NCBI RefSeq assembly: GCF_932294415.1
Contig: NC_065536.1
Coordinates: forward strand, 32,879,354-32,943,353
Direction: 5' to 3'
From: Quercus robur
Taxonomy: Eukaryota > Streptophyta > Magnoliopsida > Fagales > Fagaceae
DNA: 64,000 bases
Shown: in pieces, positions 58,334-64,000 of the stretch
Layout: the number at the start of each line of letters is the position of its first letter
Position numbering within the stretch: the stretch's first letter is position 1
The notes under the pieces: generated by a model
What the model was told of the DNA's origin: nothing
The model's input: the letters and a program-made list of their open reading frames with translations, nothing else
Database searches by the model: none
Position numbers and translations under genes: made by a program

Positions 58334-58444
58334 TTTAGGGTTCTTCAGTGTTCGAGGTCGACCAGGATTGCAACACTGTGCATAATAATAAGTTTATTAT
58401 TACAGCCCATTAACATAGTTGGGCTAACACTATTTGAGTGGGCC
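58334..58444 (-). promoter_or_regulatory. eIF3i promoter: telo-box and site II motifs
   Basis: On the gene's strand AACCCTAAA (58334-58342) is a telo-box, 136 bp upstream of the ATG. Three TGGGCY/RGCCCA motifs lie at about 58404-58409, 58420-58425 and 58439-58444. Telo-box plus site II is the classic promoter pair of plant translation-machinery genes, co-ordinating them with cell growth (Pur-alpha and TCP factors). Confidence 0.65.
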
Positions 58445-58499
58445 GTGTCCAAAATATCCGTATTATTATTTTCCAAACGAAGCACACTGTTCTAATAAA

Positions 58500-59169
58500 A
58501 AAGGAAAAAGACTTGAACAGTACTTAATGCGGTTCTTTAAGTTCTTCTTTTAAATTTTTGTCATGTTGCTTTTTTCTCATACATAAAAATGTATCTTTTA
58601 AGTTAAATAGTCACATGGTGGAATTTTAAGAGAGGAATCAAAGAAACAACACTTAAAGTACTGTACATCAATTTTGTCTAATATATATATATATATATAT
58701 ATTTTTAACACATTAAAAAGTTATTTTTATTTATTTTAGCATAACATTTAACATTACACATTATATCTCATCTCTTATTTTAACATGTTGCCCATTAAAA
58801 TAACCTAAAATAACACCCAACAACTATTAAAAAAAAAAAAAAAAGGTAATAATGTGAGAGAGGAGAGATATATATGAAAGAGAGTTTTGGTAAAGAGAAG
58901 AGAAAAATTATTTAAAAATTCACATAGCACCGATAGTAGCGGAATTAGGATTTAAGAAGAGAAAAAGGTAAAATTAAAAGACAAAATTGAAAGTAACATT
59001 AATCTAAGAAATAGTAATCGATAATAATAACATAATAAATAAACCACAATATGGTAATGTAATTGCCATACACAATCTAATAAAAATGTAAACTTTAATT
59101 TTTTTTTCATACCAAGTTTAATTTATAATATTTACTCAATAAAAAATTATTATTATTATTTTTATTTTT
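58500..59169. other. AT-rich intergenic sequence
   Basis: (TA)n near 58681-58701 and poly(A) near 58830. No gene or clear element. Confidence 0.4.
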
Positions 59170-59320
59170 ATACAAGATAGAAATTCTACTCTAGCTTAAT
59201 CTAAATGTATATGTGTATGAAACTTCCTACTGGAGACTTGAACCCTAACCTTCCCTCCCCCCCACCCCACAAACACTTATACTTATAAAGTGACCATTGC
59301 ACTAAGTGTGCATGGTGGTT
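59170..59320 (-). repeat. SINE-like repeat (family C), inverted copy
   Basis: In reverse complement: A-box-like TAGTGCAATGGTCAC, TATAAGTATAAGTGTTTGTGG, a G-run, B-box-like GGGTTCAAGTCTCC, TAAGCTAGAGTAGAATTTCT and an A-rich tail; same order as 16415-16595. Confidence 0.6.
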
Positions 59321-59537
59321 ATTATTATTATTATTATTATTAATTCATAGTTTATAACAATCAAATCAAGAGATTAATCTAACTACACAAAGTTCAAACA
59401 TGTAATTTGATTCTTTAAAATAAATTGTGAAAATAAATCAATGAAAAAATATTAAGAATATAGTAATATACATGCAAAGTGCAGATTTATAGCAAAAATT
59501 TAGGATTTGAGACTAAAAAGATTGGTAACAAAAAGAG

Positions 59538-59580
<43 letters not shown>

Positions 59581-60386
59581 AGATAGACTTGGCACTATGG
59601 TAAGAACATGAAAATAGAGTTTGTTTTTCGATTTTTTTAGCAAAGTAGTGGTGCAAAAGTATGTACACTACAATTGGTTTTATTATTGTTGAGAAGTGCT
59701 ATATCCTCGACATTTTCACAACAAATTATAAGTGACTGTAAGTTATTACTGCTTGTTATTGGTGAGTAAAAAAATAATTTAAGTAATTAGTTCAAATTAA
59801 AACTAGCAACAACTAGCAAAAAAAAAAAAAAACAATTTAAAACCAGTAACAACTTACCACTTATGATTCGTTGTAAAAATATTGTAAAAATATTGTGAAC
59901 ATAACATTTCTCGTTATTATTAGATGGAACCTAATATTTTAATAAAATAATTGCTTGTTGCATACTTGTAGTGTGAATGTAAAGGAATTGACAAGCTAAT
60001 ACATATAGTAAAAGATTTTTGCGGTGCAGTTTTGTTCTACCCTCCCACCAAAAAAAAAAAAAAAAAAGATTTTTGACCTAAAGTCCTTTACGTCAGAGGA
60101 GCAAATAGCCTTTTACCACAATATAGTACTAGTATTAGAAATTTTTTTTAGAAAGTCAGGGTTTCCCCCCCACCTTCCCTCTACCCTAGAGTAGAAGTGT
60201 ACCATGACATGTGCTAAAATAATTTGACATATGACACAAGTGATGGAGGTGTATTTTTGGTGTGCCAAATACTAAAATTTTAACATTTGGGACACCTGAT
60301 GCCAATATTCTAAGATGTGTCAAATGTCAAATAAATTTGGCATTTGCTACAATAACAATATAATAATAGCATTGTATGGGAAGATG
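59321..60386. other. AT-rich intergenic sequence
   Basis: (ATT)n near 59327, (TA)n 59549-59577 and poly(A) at about 59820 and 60050. No gene supported. Confidence 0.4.
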
Positions 60387-61045
60387 TGATATAAGTATTG
60401 ATATCGCACAGAATCAATAGGTTAAACGCTCCGGCTTCGGTGGGCTACTGGTGACTATGGAAGGCCTACAAAAATGAACACGCAATCAAAAGGGGACTGG
60501 AGTAGACCAACCAAAAACCCTCCAATGGCAAAGTTAGTCTCTCACAGGAATGGAGTTCCAACTTTTTGGGAGTAAAGTATCAGAATGTTCTTACCTTCGT
60601 TTGGTTCAGACCGGTACTTTATATAGAGACCTTGGAGACGGTTATTTACCCAATAACTTCCCCAAGATTCGTGGAAGCCAATGAGTCCGGACATAACTTC
60701 CTCAACAGTTACAGAAGTTGTAACCGCTAACGGAAGTTAACTTATTCGAGGAATTCATGGCGATAATTATGGGTTTAGTAACCGTTCCAAAGTGTTGAAA
60801 GTTTCCTAAGTGTTGCATGTCCATCCGTCCATTATATGGACGATTTGGTCGTCCCTGGACATCTGATCATCGTTCATGGACGACCTAATTATCGTCCATG
60901 GGTGACTTCATCGTTCATGAGCGATATTCTCATCCATAAACATCTTTTCTTCTCCTTGGGTGATTCTTGATCTTGTTTGCTCTATTGGCCCTGGACGATC
61001 CTTATGGACGAATTGGAGATGAACTAATTTTTCTCTATCCCATCA
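60387..61045 (-). repeat. LTR of Gypsy-2 (Tat-like element cut by the window edge)
   Basis: Proposed ends TGATATAAG...CCCATCA (659 bp). The right end is followed by a sequence whose reverse complement is GGACAAAGGGGCAAC, a purine tract abutting an LTR that reads on the minus strand. By analogy with Gypsy-1 this is the 3' LTR, with gag-pol further right, outside the window. The left border is less certain than the right because the partner LTR is not visible. The last 230 bp hold seven GGACG/CGTCC motifs. Confidence 0.6.
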
Positions 61046-61251
61046 GTTGCCCCTTTGTCCAAAGGTTCGTCCAGGATATTGTCATGATTTAACGCGTATT
61101 TATATGATTTTAACCAAGTTTTACTCTTTTGTGAGCCACGTGTCACGAAGCTGTTGGTTGGCCAGTTGTGTCGATCTCGTTTCCCAAAGGAACCGCCACG
61201 TGTCAATTTTTGAATGGCGTGTGTCATTTCACTGACCCTGTTTCTGAGGCC

Positions 61252-61259
61252 TATAAATA
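61252..61259 (+). promoter_or_regulatory. TATA box of the Gypsy-2 extra ORF
   Basis: TATAAATA, about 150 bp upstream of the ATG at 61406, followed by a C/T-rich leader. Same layout as at 19151 and 39634. Confidence 0.65.
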
Positions 61260-61405
61260 GTGCATTCTCTTTCATGCCCCTCATTTTCCTCTCATTTTCC
61301 TTTCTGCCATCTCGTCCAAGAGCCTTGTTTAGCTTTCCTCCTAGTTCTATCAGGTATTTCCTCTTTCTTTTTAGGCTTTCATTTTAATCTTTCTTCATTT
61401 CAACC

Positions 61406-63671
61406 ATGTCTTCATCTAGTACTTTAGAGAAGGAGATAGATGAGTACCAGGACGATTCTTCTGGGAGTAAAGGTAGTGATGAGAGTAGTGAAGGTAGCTC
61501 GTCCTGTAGCGATTCTTCAGACGAGCATTATTCGTCTGGGATTCCTGGCATTCCCTTGGAGGAATTTCAAGAACTACAACGTAGGATGGCTTCTGGCTCT
61601 GGGGCTAGCTCGTCCAGTTAGCCACTTAGCCCTCCTCAAGACGAGGAAGAGGACAAGGAAGATGTCATTTATAGTTGTGCCCTAGAGGTAGCATCCACCT
61701 TAGACGCTACCAAGTTAAAAACTCTTGTAGATAGATATCAAATTCCTAGGGAGCTTAACCCTCGTCTACCCAAGGCTGGAGAATGGTGTTGTTCTCCTTC
61801 CTCTGGTTTAGGGGTATACGCTTCCTATCTTTTAGCTGGCCTTAGGTTTCGTCTAAATTCCTTCTGCAAAGACCTCTTCCATAGGTTGGGTATTGGACCT
61901 AACCAGCTCAACCCCAATGGTTGGAGGACGATAGTCGTCATGCAAGTGCTATGGCGTGAGGCACTGGAAGGGAACTGTCCAATTACGGTGGACGAGTTCC
62001 TTTACTGTTATAAGCCCTCGGAGATAAAGAAGTCTGCTGGTTTTTACCAGTTCTCATCTAGGGGCTCTTATTACAGTTTAATAAAGGGTCGTAGCTTGTC
62101 TGACAGACTCTGGAAAAAAGAATTTTTTATTATTTCTGGAAATTGGGCTAGGGACTTAGCTGATGTGGGTAATTCCCCCTTCCCACCTTTTACCAGCCCT
62201 CTAGGTCATCTTCGTCCTGAGGGTATGTTTCCTTTCCATTTTATTTTGTTTCTATTTTCATGTCTTCAATCTTTCAATTGTCTAACCCTTTCCTTTGGTG
62301 ATGCAGTTGTTGTTCGTCCACGCTTGGACAAATTTTACTTGGATTGGATTGACGAAGTTTGTACCTTCCCTGGGAGAACTTTTCACGATCTGGTTACTCT
62401 CAGTCGTCTAGCAGCTTGGGGACTTGGTCCAGTACCTACTGTTGAAAATCTCAGTCATGAAGAGACTACTCGTCGAAGTAAGTATCGTTCACTCTATTTC
62501 ATTTCTTTTCTTTTTCTTTTCTTTTTTCTTAAAATTTGATTTTCCTCGTCGCAGGGATAACTATAATGAGGTAAAACAAAGAAAAAACCATAACTAGTGG
62601 GGACGAAGATGTTACTGCAACCCCAATTGCACCACCAGTTGTCCAAGTGACTTTCGTCCAGTCAGGGAAGAGAAAGTCTAAGTCGATATCCAGTGCCGTG
62701 GACCTGGACGACCTTTCAAGTCGTTGAGGTCCCAAGAAGCAAAAGCCTGGTAAGACTTCTCTTCCTAAGTTTCCCAAGTTTACACCCCCGACGGTGAACC
62801 TGGACGACCCTCCAGTTGATATAGAGCCTGTCCAAACAGTCCATCCCGTCCAGACTGATCCTCCTCCCCCTCCAATCAAAACTTCTCGTAGGCCTAATTC
62901 GTCAGAGCCATTTGATCGTCCTTCTAACCTGGTGCTGGACAAGAGCTACGCATGAAGGATGTTCAAAGGAATCGTCACTGAGCATGAAGTCAATGAATGC
63001 TACAACATGTCAGTGAAAGAATTTGAATGCTCTGGCATCCATGACCTCTTTAAGGTCAGTGTTTCACTCGTCCTTGCGTGTCTTCATTCATTTTTTTTTT
63101 TTTTGAATAGGATGTCTAACTTCCCTTCGTCCATACACAGGCTATGTCAAAATTTTATACAGCAACCTGCCAGGCTAAGGAGCTCGCTACAAAGGCTAAG
63201 ACTGCTAAGGACAAAGCTAAGGAGCTGAACAATGAAATTCTGCTAAAAAAGGGGGAAGTGCTTAGGTTGACTGAAGATTTTAATCGTCTGTAAGGAAGTG
63301 AGACGAAGCTGAAAAACGAGGTGGAAGAGCTTAAAGCTGATAATATAAAGAAAGATACTCGTATCGTCTATCTCGAGGGACAAGTTTTTGAGTTTGTCTC
63401 GTCCTTAAAGAAAGCACGTGGAGAAGCCATAGTAGCCTTCAAGAAGTCTGCCAAGTACAAGAAGGCTTTAGACAGCCACTATGCAGCTGGCTATGAGGAC
63501 TTTCATGCTGATGCTAAGGAAACATATACTGAATTGGACTTTGATTCTTTCAAGCTTCCACTTGCTAATAAAAGCTCCTTGCTGCAGACGAGTTCTAAGG
63601 ACGTCAACATAATGGACGATGCTAACAATGAAGTGACTCAAGACGACCCCAAGACTAGCTTACCCAAGTGA
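61406..63671 (+). pseudogene. Gypsy-2 additional ORF, four exons (putative gypsy-type transposon protein)
   Basis: Exon model: 61406-62222 (donor GAGG|GTATGT), 62307-62477 (ATGCAG| ... GTCGAA|GTAAGT), 62555-63054 (GTCGCAG| ... TTTAAG|GTCAGT) and 63141-63671. The N-terminus is acidic/Ser-rich (SSGSKGSDESSEGSSS); the globular core has PNGWRTIVVMQVLW, FFIISGNWARD and PRLDKFYLDWID; a basic, Pro-rich linker follows; the C-terminal exon is a Lys/Glu-rich coiled coil (KAKELATKAKTAKDKAKEL) with an acidic tail. Lesions: TAG at 61619, a frameshift and stops early in exon 3, TAA near 63291. It is homologous in position and fold pattern to the Gypsy-1 antisense ORF. Function unknown; not a host gene. Confidence 0.75.
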
Positions 63672-64000
63672 TTATATTTTCCTTAGAAAATTTATTTTAC
63701 TTTTATTTGGAAGTGCCCGTTGTTTTGGGCTTTGTTTTTGCTTCTTTTATTCAAGTTTATTTAAGTACAATTATCTCGTCTAAGGTTATGGACAAGCCTT
63801 ATATACAATTAATTATATTTACATAATTTTTAAGGGTTTTTTAGACGTGGGTCGTCCACCCTTCTTTACATTCTATGAATGAATGAATGTTTTCCATTTT
63901 CACCTTTCATTATGTTTGAATACATTTACAGCTTTATGTATGAACTTTATTTACATTGTCCATACTATTTCTATGGCTATGTGGTTTGTCCACTTAGGAA
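63672..64000. other. 3' flank of the Gypsy-2 extra ORF
   Basis: T-rich non-coding DNA still carrying CGTC/GACG motifs; presumably the 3' UTR of the extra ORF and the spacer before the antisense integrase beyond the window edge. Confidence 0.45.

Noticed and set aside
1..64000. tRNA, rRNA, organelle inserts and endogenous pararetrovirus
   Set aside because: I looked for tRNA-like boxes, chloroplast/mitochondrial gene sequence and pararetroviral motifs; only SINE-like boxes and LTR-element proteins were found.

Overview
This is a plant nuclear window, AT-rich, intron-bearing and dominated by nested transposable elements. The gene content (plant complex I subunit, plant eIF3i, SDR110C dehydrogenase, L-type lectin kinase relic), Tat-type Ty3 elements, copia elements, hAT/Harbinger/CACTA elements and tRNA-like SINEs indicate a dicot. 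The repeat families recall oak/chestnut-type trees (Fagaceae), but that is an impression, not a proof.

Layout. 1-15.4 kb is gene-poor sequence with small MITEs, SINE-like copies and a copia RNase H relic split by a solo LTR (12.1-13.3 kb). At 15.4-15.7 kb (minus) lies an intact single-exon gene for mitochondrial complex I subunit NDUFB7. From 17.5 to 28.8 kb an element with long inverted ends is split by a 10.4 kb Tat-lineage Ty3/gypsy retrotransposon (18151-28582, TSD ATAGT) whose gag-pol reads on the minus strand and whose extra ORF reads on the plus strand. A lectin receptor kinase relic lies at 29.7 kb. From about 30.3 to 48.3 kb sits a nest: CACTA-like terminal palindromes on the outside; inside them a decayed two-gene PIF/Harbinger element (Myb-like ORF1 plus DDE transposase); inside the transposase's third intron a 7.7 kb copia-type element (35264-42944) with gag and a plant-specific extra ORF but no recognisable pol; plus a hAT MITE with an exact 8-bp TSD and captured exons (one PPR exon). 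At 49.0-50.5 kb (plus) lies a two-exon SDR110C short-chain dehydrogenase. At 52.5-58.2 kb (minus) lies an intact eight-exon eIF3i gene with an apparent GC-AG first intron. From 60.4 kb to the right edge is the left end of another Tat-like element: an LTR, then a multi-exon extra ORF on the plus strand.

The most interesting pattern is shared by the three large LTR elements. Each carries a gene-like additional ORF (aORF) with its own TATA box and plausible introns, lying between pol/gag and an LTR; in the two Tat-type elements it is antisense to gag-pol (shown for the first, inferred for the second). The rightmost element is also peppered with the CpG-containing tetramer CGTC/GACG over LTR, exons, introns and UTR alike (about 50 by hand count in 3.1 kb), and the copia element carries clustered CTCGACA/TGTCGAG motifs in its LTRs and beside its internal promoter. 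This suggests, as a hypothesis only, that such ORFs may encode regulators acting on element-specific DNA motifs.

Living host genes appear to be only three: NDUFB7, the SDR and eIF3i.
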